The notes under the pieces were generated by a model, which searched no databases, was not told the origin of the DNA, and worked only from the letters and a program-made list of their open reading frames with translations. The position numbers and the translations under genes are program-made. DNA of 64,000 nucleotides from Hyphomicrobiales bacterium (GTDB taxonomy: Bacteria > Pseudomonadota > Alphaproteobacteria > Rhizobiales > Xanthobacteraceae). Below, piece after piece: positions 46,300-56,000 of this stretch; within the stretch, counting starts at the first letter, position 1; every line of letters begins with the position of its first letter. The stretch covers positions 62,163-126,162 of the forward strand of contig PNAI01000020.1 in NCBI GenBank assembly GCA_003169835.1. The letters are read 5' to 3'.

Positions 46300-47067
46300 T
46301 CACTCCGCCTTCCACGGAATGACCTTGCGCTCGATCTCTTGAAAAATCGCCGAGATGATCAGGCCGATAATTCCCACCGTGACGATGCCGACGAACATCA
46401 CATCGACGCGCAACAGCTCCCACGAGTTCCAGATCAAATAACCAATGCCGCTTTTTGTTGCGACGAATTCGGAAGCCACCAGCACGATGAACGACACCGC
46501 AAGCGCAATGCGTAATCCTGCGAAGATCATCGGCAGCGCACCGAAGAATACGATTCGCCGGAACATGACGGATTGGCTCGCGCCGTAGTTCTTTGCCACG
46601 TCCCAATAGATTTTTTCGATGTTTGCAGCACCCACATAGGTGTTCACGATCAACGGAAAAAACACCGCGATCGCCACCAACGCAATCTTGGACGCATCGC
46701 CAAAACCGAACGCCAGCAGCAGCAGCGGCATCAGCGCGATCTTCGGGATCGGGAACAACGCGGCGATCAGCGGATCGAAGAAGATACGCACCGGCCGAAA
46801 CATCGCCATGAGCAGCCCGATCGTAATCCCCGGCACAACGCCAATAACAAAACCGGCAAACGCCCGGTAAAGCGTAACCGCGACGTGCCAGCCAAGCTCG
46901 CCGCTGACCGTCATCTGCCAGAACTGCACCGCGATATCGCTGGGCGTCGGGATGAATCGGCGGTCACCGAAGCCGAGCATCAGCAGCACCTGCCAGAGCG
47001 CGAGTAGCGCAACCGGCGAGATCAAGGAGAGCAGCCGTTCCTGTGTCTTGTTCGAACGCCCGCTCAT
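46300..47067 (-). CDS. ABC transporter permease (SsuC/TauC/NrtB type)
   Basis: This 255-residue permease has about six transmembrane helices and the EAA loop in the cytoplasmic segment AKNYGASQSVMFRRIVFFGA. Its start overlaps the ATPase stop by 4 bp. The family imports alkanesulfonates, taurine, nitrate or, in catabolic clusters, aromatic acids and pyrimidine precursors. Confidence 0.92.
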   Translation of the reverse strand: MSGRSNKTQERLLSLISPVALLALWQVLLMLGFGDRRFIPTPSDIAVQFWQMTVSGELGWHVAVTLYRAFAGFVIGVVPGITIGLLMAMFRPVRIFFDPLIAALFPIPKIALMPLLLLAFGFGDASKIALVAIAVFFPLIVNTYVGAANIEKIYWDVAKNYGASQSVMFRRIVFFGALPMIFAGLRIALAVSFIVLVASEFVATKSGIGYLIWNSWELLRVDVMFVGIVTVGIIGLIISAIFQEIERKVIPWKAE

Positions 47068-47867
47068 CCCTCCGCCTCCGCCCGCGCGCGCATCACTTCT
47101 TCTTCCAGCACCCGCCAGATGTCGAGCTTGAGCGCGCCGAATTCCGCTGAAGCCGACAGCGTCATCAGATTGCGCGGCCGCGCGTACGGCACGTCGATGA
47201 TCTGCTTGATGCGTCCGGGGTGCGCGGTCATCACCACCATGCGGTCGCCGAGTAGCAGTGCCTCCTCAATCGAATGGGTGATGTAGATCACGGTCTTGCC
47301 GGTTTGTTCCCACAGCCGCACAAGCTCGGCCTGCAGGATGACGCGGTTCTGCGCATCCAATGCGGCAAAAGGCTCGTCCATCAGCAGCATCGCCGGGTCA
47401 GTGACGAACGCGCGCGCGATCGCCGTGCGCTGGCGCATTCCGCCGGATAGCTGATGCGGATAGTGCCGGCGGAATTTCGTCAGTCCCACGAGTTTGAGCG
47501 CGGCATCCACGCGCGCGGCGGCTTCTGCCGCCAGCACACCACGCGTCATCAAACCAAAGCCGACGTTGGTCTCGACCCTCATCCAGGGGAACAAGCCGCT
47601 CTCCTGGAACACCATGGCATTTTGCACCGCCCATCCGCGCGCATTGACTTCGATCGTGCCGGAGGTCTGCCGGTCAAGCCCGGCGAGGATGCGCAGCAGC
47701 GTCGATTTTCCGCATCCGCTCGGTCCCACAATGCAGAGGAATTCACCGGGACGAATGCGCAGATCGATATCGGTGAGCGCGACGGTACGCTCCTCGCCGC
47801 TTATATATTCCTTGCAAAGCTTTGCGATCTCGATCGCCGCCCCGCGCCGCTCGGCAACTTCAGGCAT
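47064..47867 (-). CDS. ABC transporter ATP-binding protein (SsuB/TauB type)
   Basis: This 267-residue ATPase has Walker A GPSGCGKST, Q-loop FQESGLFPWM, signature LSGGMRQRTAIARAF, Walker B MLLMDEPFAALD and the switch His in YITHSIEEA. It sits between the binding protein and permease genes and should energise import by that system. Confidence 0.95.
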   Translation of the reverse strand: MPEVAERRGAAIEIAKLCKEYISGEERTVALTDIDLRIRPGEFLCIVGPSGCGKSTLLRILAGLDRQTSGTIEVNARGWAVQNAMVFQESGLFPWMRVETNVGFGLMTRGVLAAEAAARVDAALKLVGLTKFRRHYPHQLSGGMRQRTAIARAFVTDPAMLLMDEPFAALDAQNRVILQAELVRLWEQTGKTVIYITHSIEEALLLGDRMVVMTAHPGRIKQIIDVPYARPRNLMTLSASAEFGALKLDIWRVLEEEVMRARAEAEG

Positions 47868-47890
47868 GATTTGCGCCGCACCCAGAACGT

Positions 47891-48931
47891 CTATCGACAG
47901 CCGGGCAACTTGCTGTCCTTATTCTCGAGCTCGAACACGCCGAGTTTTTGGATCGCCGCATCGATAAAGCTCGTGTCCACCAGCCGCTCCGCTGGAAACG
48001 CCATGTTGGCTAACTTGTTCTTGACATACCACGCCTGAATGTCGAGCATGCTCGCAACGTTGACGTTGCCATTCGGACTGCGCGCCGGCCATGGATATTT
48101 GTGCAGCAACTCCGGCCGCCGCTCAGTGCCGGATTTGACCAGCTCATCGACAATCTCATTTCGAATCGCGCTGCCATGATAGCCCTGGCAATAGTCGCGC
48201 ACGCCGCGCAGCCAGGCGAAAAAATAATTCTGCACGACTTGCGGATTTTTCTTCGCCCAGTCGGTGTTGATCATAATGACGGCAATCGTCATTGGCTGCG
48301 GCTCGACCAGCTCATCGACACTCGCGAACGGCAGCGCAATCTTCTGCTCCTCCAATTGCCACACGAACGGCGGGATCACGATGGCGGCATCGATCGCCTT
48401 GTTGGCGAACGCAATCGACATTTGCAGGAAAGGCAAAATTTTGAGTTCGACATCGTTAATGGTCAGGCCGTGTTTTTCCAAAATCTTGCCGACCTCGTAG
48501 GTCGAGACCGAGCCCTGCCCATTGCTGGCGATCACCTTGCCCTTGAGATCCTTCGGCGTCTTGACTTGATCCTTCAGATCGGGCCGCAGCATTAGATTAT
48601 GTCCGATCGGCGTGGAGACTCGATCGCTGACGATCGTGATCGGCAGATTCTTTTCCAGCGCATTGAAATAGCCGGCCGAAATACCTCCTGCCACGATCTG
48701 ATATTTTCCTTGCGCCAAAAGCGCGATCACATTCGCGGTCGTGTCGATGTCATCCCATTCGAGCTTGATGCCGTATTCTTTGAAATAACCGTTCTTGAGC
48801 GCCATCAACTCAGCGGCGTTCGAGGTCGAGCGTGCGATTCCGATCCGGATGGTGGTTTCCTGCGACCATGCCGCACCGCACGCACCAGCAACACCCAGGA
48901 CCACCACCAGAACCGACCGTAGGATTTTCAT
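47891..48931 (-). CDS. ABC transporter substrate-binding protein (NrtA/SsuA/ThiY-like)
   Basis: This 346-residue periplasmic protein has a signal peptide ending near AWS-Q, then TTIRIGIARSTSNAAEL, a NGYFKEYGIKLEWDD segment and VIASNGQGSVSTYE, as in the NMT1/ThiY-like binding proteins. The ATG at 48931 follows a G-rich site. It lies 28 bp downstream of the UbiD-like gene, which suggests the imported compound is the decarboxylase substrate or a precursor. Confidence 0.88.
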   Translation of the reverse strand: MKILRSVLVVVLGVAGACGAAWSQETTIRIGIARSTSNAAELMALKNGYFKEYGIKLEWDDIDTTANVIALLAQGKYQIVAGGISAGYFNALEKNLPITIVSDRVSTPIGHNLMLRPDLKDQVKTPKDLKGKVIASNGQGSVSTYEVGKILEKHGLTINDVELKILPFLQMSIAFANKAIDAAIVIPPFVWQLEEQKIALPFASVDELVEPQPMTIAVIMINTDWAKKNPQVVQNYFFAWLRGVRDYCQGYHGSAIRNEIVDELVKSGTERRPELLHKYPWPARSPNGNVNVASMLDIQAWYVKNKLANMAFPAERLVDTSFIDAAIQKLGVFELENKDSKLPGCR

Positions 48932-48959
48932 GATCGTCCCCCCACCCACTCAAACTATA

Positions 48960-50528
48960 TCACTTTATTGACTTGATGACGTAGCGTCCTTCGGCATCAC
49001 GGTCGAGCGTCAGTTTGTTGCGCAGGCCTTCCAACGTCCGCACAACCTCGCGCCCATCGCGGCTGCCCACAGCGGCCATCATATCTTCGAAGAATTTTGG
49101 CCCATCGGCGAGCGCCGCTTCCACGGAAGGAAATCGCTTGCCGGTAAACCGCGGCGGCGCCGGCACCCGCGTTTCCAGCCGTTGCGCGGTGCCAAACGCC
49201 CAGGTGAGATCATAGCCGGCCTTGGCGCCAACGCGTGCCCCACCCGTGAGCGAGGGGTCAAGCGGCAGCGTGCGCATGCCGCTCATCACGACGAGATCAC
49301 GATCGGGCTGAAAGCGCGTGGCCAGCGCCCAGTCCATCTGTTCGTCGGAAAAGATGTCGATGTCCGGATCCACCACAAAGACATTCTTGCAGTTGGCAAG
49401 CGCCCCATGACAGGCCGCAATCGCGTTGCGCGCCTCGCCCGGCACACGTTGGCGCAGTGCAACGCGCACATTGAAGGCACCGCCGCTCGATGTCGTGGCA
49501 TAGACCGCAACCGGTTCGCGCACGGCACTTTCGAGCGCGCGCCAGATCATCACCTCGGTGCGCAGCGCCGAAAGCTGCGCCGTGTCTGTGCGGCTCATAT
49601 GACGCCCGCCGATGGACGACGTTTCGAACAGCGCGTCGCGTCGCCGCGTGATCGCGGTCAAATGAAACACCGGATTGCGCTTCACCGCACCGTAATAGCC
49701 GAGGAACTCGCCATACGGCCCCTCGGCCTCCACGTGCCCGCGCTCGTCGAGATACCCCTCCAGCACCCACTCGGCATCCGCCGGCACGCGCACGTCGTTG
49801 GTGATACATTTGACGACCGGCAGAGGTGCTGCGCGTAGCGCCGCGACGAGCCCCAGTTCGTCCACCGGAAACCGCATCGTCCCGGCGACATGGTCAATTG
49901 GATGCGCACCGATCACGAAGCTCACCGGCAGTTTCTTGCCCGCGGCTACGCTCGCCTCATAGATCGCACGCAGGTCGCTTGGCGCGACAAGATCGATCCC
50001 AGCTTCCCTGCGGCCACGCAACATCAGCCGCCGCAGCCCCACATTGGTCCAGCCGGTTTTCGGATCGACGACATAGTCGATCGATGCCGAAATATAAGGT
50101 CCGCCATCGCAGCCATGTTGCAGATGCACCGGTAGCGCCGTCAGATCGGCATCCTGGCCGGTGAGTACGACCTGTTGGCACGGCGCTTCCACGCGCGTCA
50201 CGTCGATGATGTCCGGCTTAAGCCGCAAGCGGCGGAGAATTTCCGCCAGAAGCGCGTTGGGTTCGACGCCAAACGCCCGCGCAAGCCGCGCACGGCTTGC
50301 GGTCACATTGCCAACGAGTTCCTGACACTCCGATCCGGCAGAGCGGAATAGTACGGCCTTTGCATTGCCGTCGAGCACGCCGGCGATGTCGGCAAGATCG
50401 GTGGAGTTATCGCGCGTCTCAAGCTCGCCGCACTGCGCCAAATCATCGACGAAGCGGCGCAGCCGGAAACGGTCAAAATCCACCGCCTTTGTGGCTTGGC
50501 CAGTCCCGGTCTTGTCCAACACGGTCAT
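48960..50528 (-). CDS. UbiD-family (de)carboxylase
   Basis: UbiD enzymes reversibly decarboxylate aromatic or unsaturated acids with prenylated FMN. The 522-residue protein has the prFMN/metal-binding segments TNVGLRRLMLRGRREAGID and EGPYGEFLGYYG with the conserved Glu residues, and SIGGRHMSRTD. It has no neighbouring UbiX flavin prenyltransferase, so the cofactor must come from elsewhere in the genome. It is first in a minus-strand operon with the ABC importer and is divergent from the second molybdenum hydroxylase. Confidence 0.9.
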   Translation of the reverse strand: MTVLDKTGTGQATKAVDFDRFRLRRFVDDLAQCGELETRDNSTDLADIAGVLDGNAKAVLFRSAGSECQELVGNVTASRARLARAFGVEPNALLAEILRRLRLKPDIIDVTRVEAPCQQVVLTGQDADLTALPVHLQHGCDGGPYISASIDYVVDPKTGWTNVGLRRLMLRGRREAGIDLVAPSDLRAIYEASVAAGKKLPVSFVIGAHPIDHVAGTMRFPVDELGLVAALRAAPLPVVKCITNDVRVPADAEWVLEGYLDERGHVEAEGPYGEFLGYYGAVKRNPVFHLTAITRRRDALFETSSIGGRHMSRTDTAQLSALRTEVMIWRALESAVREPVAVYATTSSGGAFNVRVALRQRVPGEARNAIAACHGALANCKNVFVVDPDIDIFSDEQMDWALATRFQPDRDLVVMSGMRTLPLDPSLTGGARVGAKAGYDLTWAFGTAQRLETRVPAPPRFTGKRFPSVEAALADGPKFFEDMMAAVGSRDGREVVRTLEGLRNKLTLDRDAEGRYVIKSIK

Positions 50529-50568
50529 TACGCTTCTCCGGTACGCGAATTATAGAGGGTTCCCGCAG

Positions 50569-50619
50569 CTATCCAAGTTTGATTGTTCGTGGTTGGCAAC
50601 GATGGGCCGCCTTGGATAG
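50569..50619. promoter_or_regulatory. Widely spaced 9-bp inverted repeat in the UbiD/hydroxylase divergent promoter
   Basis: CTATCCAAG (50569-50577) and CTTGGATAG (50611-50619) are exact inverted copies 42 bp apart, or four helical turns, within the 119-bp gap between divergent starts at 50528 and 50648. This geometry fits cooperative binding by a dimeric regulator to both promoters. A long-loop RNA hairpin is less likely. Confidence 0.5.
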
Positions 50620-50647
50620 GGTCGCGCGAGCCTACCCCAAAGCGATC

Positions 50648-53014
50648 ATGACCGAGCGCAACACAACCCTTCGCAACGGCCCTTACATCGGCCGCTCGCT
50701 GCCCCGCTTCGAGGACCTGCGCCTCGTGCGCGGCGCGGGCCGCTATACCGACGATATCGTGGTGCCGGGGCAGGCCTGCGCGACGTTCCTGCGCTCGCCG
50801 CATGCGCACGCGTGCATCTTGCGCATCGATACGTCCGCTGCCCGTGCACGGCCCGGCGTGCTCGCGGTGCTCACGGGCACCGATTACGTCGCCGACGGAC
50901 TGCTGGGCGCAGCGCAAGGGCCGGTGCCGGCCGACGCCATTGACGTCAAGCACAAGGCGTTCGAATCGACCAAGCACCACATTCTGGATGAACCGCAGTT
51001 CCCGCTGGCGGTCGACCGCGTGCGCTATCCGGGCGAAGCGGTCGCGGTGGTCATAGCGGAGGACATTCTTTCTGCGCACGACGCCGCCGAATTGATCGAG
51101 GTCAAATATGAGGTGCTGCAGGCCTCGACCGACGTGCGCCAAGCAATCGGAGCGCAGGCGATCTGGCCCGCCGCCCCCGACAATATCGCCCTCGACGAGG
51201 AGTTCGGCGACAGGCACGCCGTGCAGGCGGCATTCGCTGCGGCCGATCTTGTTATCGAACACACGTTTCGCAACCAGCGCATCGCCAACGCGCAGATGGA
51301 ACCGCGCTCCGCCATCGGTATGTTTGAGAACGGCGACAGCTACACACTGATCTCCGGCAGCCAGGGCGTCCACACGCCGCGCCGCGTGCTGGCGCAATGC
51401 TTCAACCTGCCGCCGGAAAAGCTGCGCGTGATCTGTCCCGATGTCGGCGGCGGGTTCGGGCCGCGCAACAATCTTTACCCCGAACAAGCGGTTGTCGTGT
51501 GGGCGGCACACCGCGTCGGGCGGCCGGTGAAATGGACGTCCGACCGTTCCGAAGCTTTTCTCACCGATTATCAGGGGCGCGATCTCGTCACCACTGCGCG
51601 GCTCGCGCTCGGCCGCGATGGCCGCATGCAAGCGATCAGCTTCGACCATATCGGCGGCGTCGGCGGTCAGACGGTGACATATGTCCCGCTCAGCAATGCC
51701 TACCGCGTAGCGACGACCGTCTATGACATTCCGCTGCTGCACGTGCGCGTGCGCGGCGTGATGACCAACACCGTGCCGACTGCACCCTTCCGCGGCGCCG
51801 GCCGTCCCGAAGCGACTTTCGCCATTGAGCGCATGATCGACATGGCCGCCGCAAAACTCGGGCTCGACCGCGTGGAGCTGCGCCGCCGCAACTTGATCAA
51901 GCGATCAAAGCTCCCCTATCGCACGGCGAGCGGATTGCTTTACGACAGCGGCGATTTTACCGACAACATGAAACGCGTACTGAAAGCCGCCGATTGGAAG
52001 GGATTTCCCGCCCGCCGCCGCGCCGCCAAGAAACACGGACGGCTCGCCGGCATCGGGATTTCGAACTACGTCGAAACGCCGGTCGGCATCCCGCACGAGC
52101 GCGTCGAGGTCGCCGTCACGCCCGAAGGTGTGGTCGAGCTCGCGGTCGGCACACAATCGACCGGCCAGGGTCACGAGACAACCTTCGCGCAAGTGATGGC
52201 CGATCAGCTCGGCGTGCGGCCCGAGGACATAAAATTCATCGGCGGCGACACCGCCGCGGTGGCCTCGGGCGGCGGCACGCATTCGGACCGCTCCATGCGG
52301 CTTGCCGGAACGCTGATGGTGCAGGCCTCCACCGAAGTCATCGCACAGGCGCGTACAATTGCCGCCAAAGTTCTTGATGTGCCCGAACCCGCCGTCGATT
52401 TCACCGACGGCCTGTTCGTCACGCCGAACAGCAACCGGCGGCTCACGATCTTCGACGTCGCGCAGGCGCTCAAGGAAAATCCCGCGCTCCTGCCCGGCCA
52501 ACAGTTACATGCAAAGGCCGTGTTCACCGGCCGCATGCCGGCCTACCCGACGGGCGCAGCAGTCTGCGAAGTGGAGATCGACCCCGACACCGGCGCGATC
52601 GACATCACACGCTATACCTCCATCGACGACGCTGGTCAGGCCATCAACCCGATGATCCTCCACGGCCAAGTGCATGGCGGCATAGCGCAAGGTGTCGGCC
52701 AGGCGCTGCTGGAGGAAATGTCATATTCCGGCAGCGGCCAAGTCCTCACCGGCAGCTTCATGGACTACGGCATCCCGCGCGCGCACGGCCTGCCCTCCTT
52801 CGACATCGCACTCGCCGAAGACCCGACCAAAGGCAATCCGCTGCGCGTCAAAGGCGGCGGCGAAGCCGGCATCACGCCCGCACTTGCCGTGGTGATGAAC
52901 GCTGTGATGGATGCGCTCTCGATCTACGGCATCGCGCACATGGACATGCCCGCGACGCCCTATCGTATCTGGGCGGCGATTCAGGCGGCGAAGAAAAGTG
53001 GCGCGGAAAAATAA
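50648..53014 (+). CDS. Second orphan molybdenum hydroxylase large subunit
   Basis: This 788-residue molybdopterin subunit of the xanthine dehydrogenase family has LVRGAGRYTDDIVVPGQACA, VRYPGEAVAVVIAEDI, DVGGGFGPRNNLYPEQ, the active-site loop TAPFRGAGRPEA and the C-terminal VKGGGEAGITPALAV with the catalytic Glu. The FRGAGR loop is form II-like, not that of CO dehydrogenase. As with the first copy, no FAD or iron-sulphur partner gene is near. It differs clearly in sequence from the first copy, so it is not a recent duplication. Confidence 0.88.
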   Translation: MTERNTTLRNGPYIGRSLPRFEDLRLVRGAGRYTDDIVVPGQACATFLRSPHAHACILRIDTSAARARPGVLAVLTGTDYVADGLLGAAQGPVPADAIDVKHKAFESTKHHILDEPQFPLAVDRVRYPGEAVAVVIAEDILSAHDAAELIEVKYEVLQASTDVRQAIGAQAIWPAAPDNIALDEEFGDRHAVQAAFAAADLVIEHTFRNQRIANAQMEPRSAIGMFENGDSYTLISGSQGVHTPRRVLAQCFNLPPEKLRVICPDVGGGFGPRNNLYPEQAVVVWAAHRVGRPVKWTSDRSEAFLTDYQGRDLVTTARLALGRDGRMQAISFDHIGGVGGQTVTYVPLSNAYRVATTVYDIPLLHVRVRGVMTNTVPTAPFRGAGRPEATFAIERMIDMAAAKLGLDRVELRRRNLIKRSKLPYRTASGLLYDSGDFTDNMKRVLKAADWKGFPARRRAAKKHGRLAGIGISNYVETPVGIPHERVEVAVTPEGVVELAVGTQSTGQGHETTFAQVMADQLGVRPEDIKFIGGDTAAVASGGGTHSDRSMRLAGTLMVQASTEVIAQARTIAAKVLDVPEPAVDFTDGLFVTPNSNRRLTIFDVAQALKENPALLPGQQLHAKAVFTGRMPAYPTGAAVCEVEIDPDTGAIDITRYTSIDDAGQAINPMILHGQVHGGIAQGVGQALLEEMSYSGSGQVLTGSFMDYGIPRAHGLPSFDIALAEDPTKGNPLRVKGGGEAGITPALAVVMNAVMDALSIYGIAHMDMPATPYRIWAAIQAAKKSGAEK

Positions 53015-53016
53015 GT

Positions 53017-56000
53017 TCACGCCGCCTTGCGTGCACCTGTGCCAGCGATGAGTGCGTTCAACAGTGTGTCCGCGTGCGCCCGCACCTTCGCCGCCGACTT
53101 GAGCTTGATCTCCTCGTATCCGCGGATGCCATCGGGCAGTTCCGCGATCTCGCGCACGAGACCGACATTGCCGGCGTTCAGATTGGCCAGCGCCGGCGCC
53201 AACAGGTCGATATACCACGCGATCAGGCGCCGTTCCTCGCGCCGCGTCGTGGCATAGCCGAAAATATCGAGCGGCGTGCCGCGCACAAAACGCAAGACCG
53301 CAAGAATTTTAAGCACCGGCGCAAACCACGCGCCGAGCGCCACTTTTTTCTTCATCCCGAAGGCGCGCAGCAGCGGCGGTTGCAGATTGAAATAGAGCTT
53401 CGCCCCCGGTGCAAATCCCGCCAGTGCGCGTTCGCGAAACGTATCCTGCGTCAGCAGCCGCGCCACTTCGTACTCATCCTTGTAAGCCATCAGCTTGTGC
53501 AGATTGCGCGCCACCGCGCGCGTCACTTCGCCGGTCGCGCCTGCGATATTGCGCTCTGCATCCGCCGCACGCGAGACAACATCGACATAGCGCCCGGCGT
53601 AGCCCTTGCCTTGATAATCCAACAGGTCCTCGATCCGGATATCCAACAGCCGTCTTGTTTCCGCATCGACCGTGCCCACGCGAGCGAGCAGCCCATCGCG
53701 TGTCCGGCTCCGCTCAAGCGACGGCCGCCGCGCAAGCTCAGCCGTCCGATCGGCAAATGTGCGGTACGGCAGCTGCGCCAACTTCTCGACGCGCGCGCGG
53801 TCGTGCACGAACATCCGCCCCACGCGAAAGGCAGCGATATTGCCCTCGACCTGAACCTTGTTCAGACGGATCGCGGTTTCCACGCTCATAGCCATGATCG
53901 GCAGCAGCCCGCTCTGGTAGGCCACACCCACTGCAATCATGTTGGTCATCATGTAGTCGCCGAACAGAGCTTCGGCGAGGGTGCGCGCATCGAACACCAC
54001 GCTGCGATTCCGGTCGGTGAGACCCAAAATCGTCTCGACGATCGGGCTCTCGGAAACCTTCAGATGAACGTTGCGGATCATCTCCGCGTTAGGCAGCACC
54101 GCGGAATTGATCACCGCCGCCGTCCGGTCGGGCCGGCAGCGCATCAAATTCTTGCCATCGGCGGCGCCCAGCAGATCGAGCGCGAGATACAGGTCCGCGC
54201 GGCCAAGCCCGACATTGTTGGCCGTCATTTCCTCGTTCGAATTGCATACGATCAGGCTCGAAAGCACCGGCCCCCATTTTTGGGCGGCGCCGGTTTGATC
54301 GAATGACAGCACATGATTGCCGTCGAGACTGGCGGCCTGCGCGAGAATAGCGTTGATGGTGATGACGCCCGTGCCGCCGACACCGGGCACATAGACGTGA
54401 TACGGCCGGTCGACCGCGGGCAACATCGGCGACGGAATTTCGTCGTCGATACGCGGCAGCGACGGCTTGCGCACGCCCTTGCCGGATTCCGTCTCGACCG
54501 TGACGAACGACGGACATTCCCCGCCCACGCAAGAGCGGTCCTGATTGCACGACGATTGATGGATCGCCGTCTTTGCGCCGAACTCAGTTTCCACCTTTTG
54601 CAGCGACATGCAATTCGACACTTCCGCGCAATGCCCACAGTTCTCGCACACATCTTCGTTGACGATGGTGAACTTTGTCGGCGGCGGCAGCTTGCCGCGC
54701 TTTTGTTGGCGGCGGCGCTCGTTCGCGCACTGACCGTCATGGATCAATACCGTGACGCCTTTCACCTCCGAAAGCTTCGCCTGCTGTGCTTCGATCTCAC
54801 TCGGCTCGTACACTTTCGTATTGGCGGGCAGTTTGGCGCCCTTATAGGTGCTGCGATCCTTCGTAATAATCACGATTTGCGCGACGCCTTCGGTCGCGAG
54901 CAGATTTACGAGCTGCGGTACCGTGCGCACGGACACCGGCGGTTGTCCACCGGTGTTGGCGATCGCACCGTTGTAGAGAATCTTGAACGTCATCGAGACG
55001 CCGGCCGAGATCGCGTAGCGGATGTTGAGATAGCTCGAATGAAACAGCGAACCGTCGCCGACATTCTGCACGATGTGCGCGCGGCTGGTGTAGGGCGACA
55101 GGCCAACCCACGGCATGCCCTCCCCGCCGTAGGCCGTCACGCCGGAGATCGTGCGGTTGGCCTCGCTGCGCAGCATCGCGAAGATGTGGCACCCGGGGCT
55201 GCCCCACGCGACCTGGCCGTCGGCGAGCTTGGTGCCGACGTTGTGCGGACACCCCGAGCAGAAATTCGGCGTGCGGCGGATATGCGCAACCGAGCTGCGG
55301 CCGGAAATTGCCACAAGCTCTGCGAGCCACTTCTTTCCCGTCTGCGGAACAGTCACCCGGTCGCCCAGATGCCGGCCGAGCAGCATGGCAATCTGATCAA
55401 AATCCATCCCGCCTTGGATCGGAAACAGCGGCGCGCCGTGCCGGTCGAACTTGCCGAACAGCCGCGGCCGCTTGGCAAGATTACATATGATACGGCCGAT
55501 CTGGCGTTCGAGGAAATCGCGTTTCTCCTCGATGACGATTACTTCATCAAGGCCGGCGGCGAATTCCTCGACGATCTGCGGCTCGACCGGCGCAATCATC
55601 CCGATCTTGAGCACGCGGATGCCGGCGGCGCGCAGGCCCGCCTCGTCCAAGCCAAGATCGCGCAGTGCTTGCCGCGCATCGGTATAGGATTTTCCGGCGG
55701 CGATAATGCCGATGCGATCATGGTCGGAACGCACGACGATGCGATCAAGTCCGTTGGCGCGCGCGTAAGCGCGCACCGCATCATGCCGGTCGTAATAAAG
55801 CTCGCGCTCAGTCGCGACATTGACGATCGGGAAAAACTTGAAGTCGGCCTTCTTTGCGTAGGGCCGTCCATCGATCTGCAAATCGGGAATCTGGATCGGC
55901 GGCTGATCCGGCCGCAATGCCACCGTCTCGCCGCCCTCGCACACCTGCGCCACGAGTTTCATCGCCACCCAGCAGCCCGAGTAGCGCGACAACGCGATGG

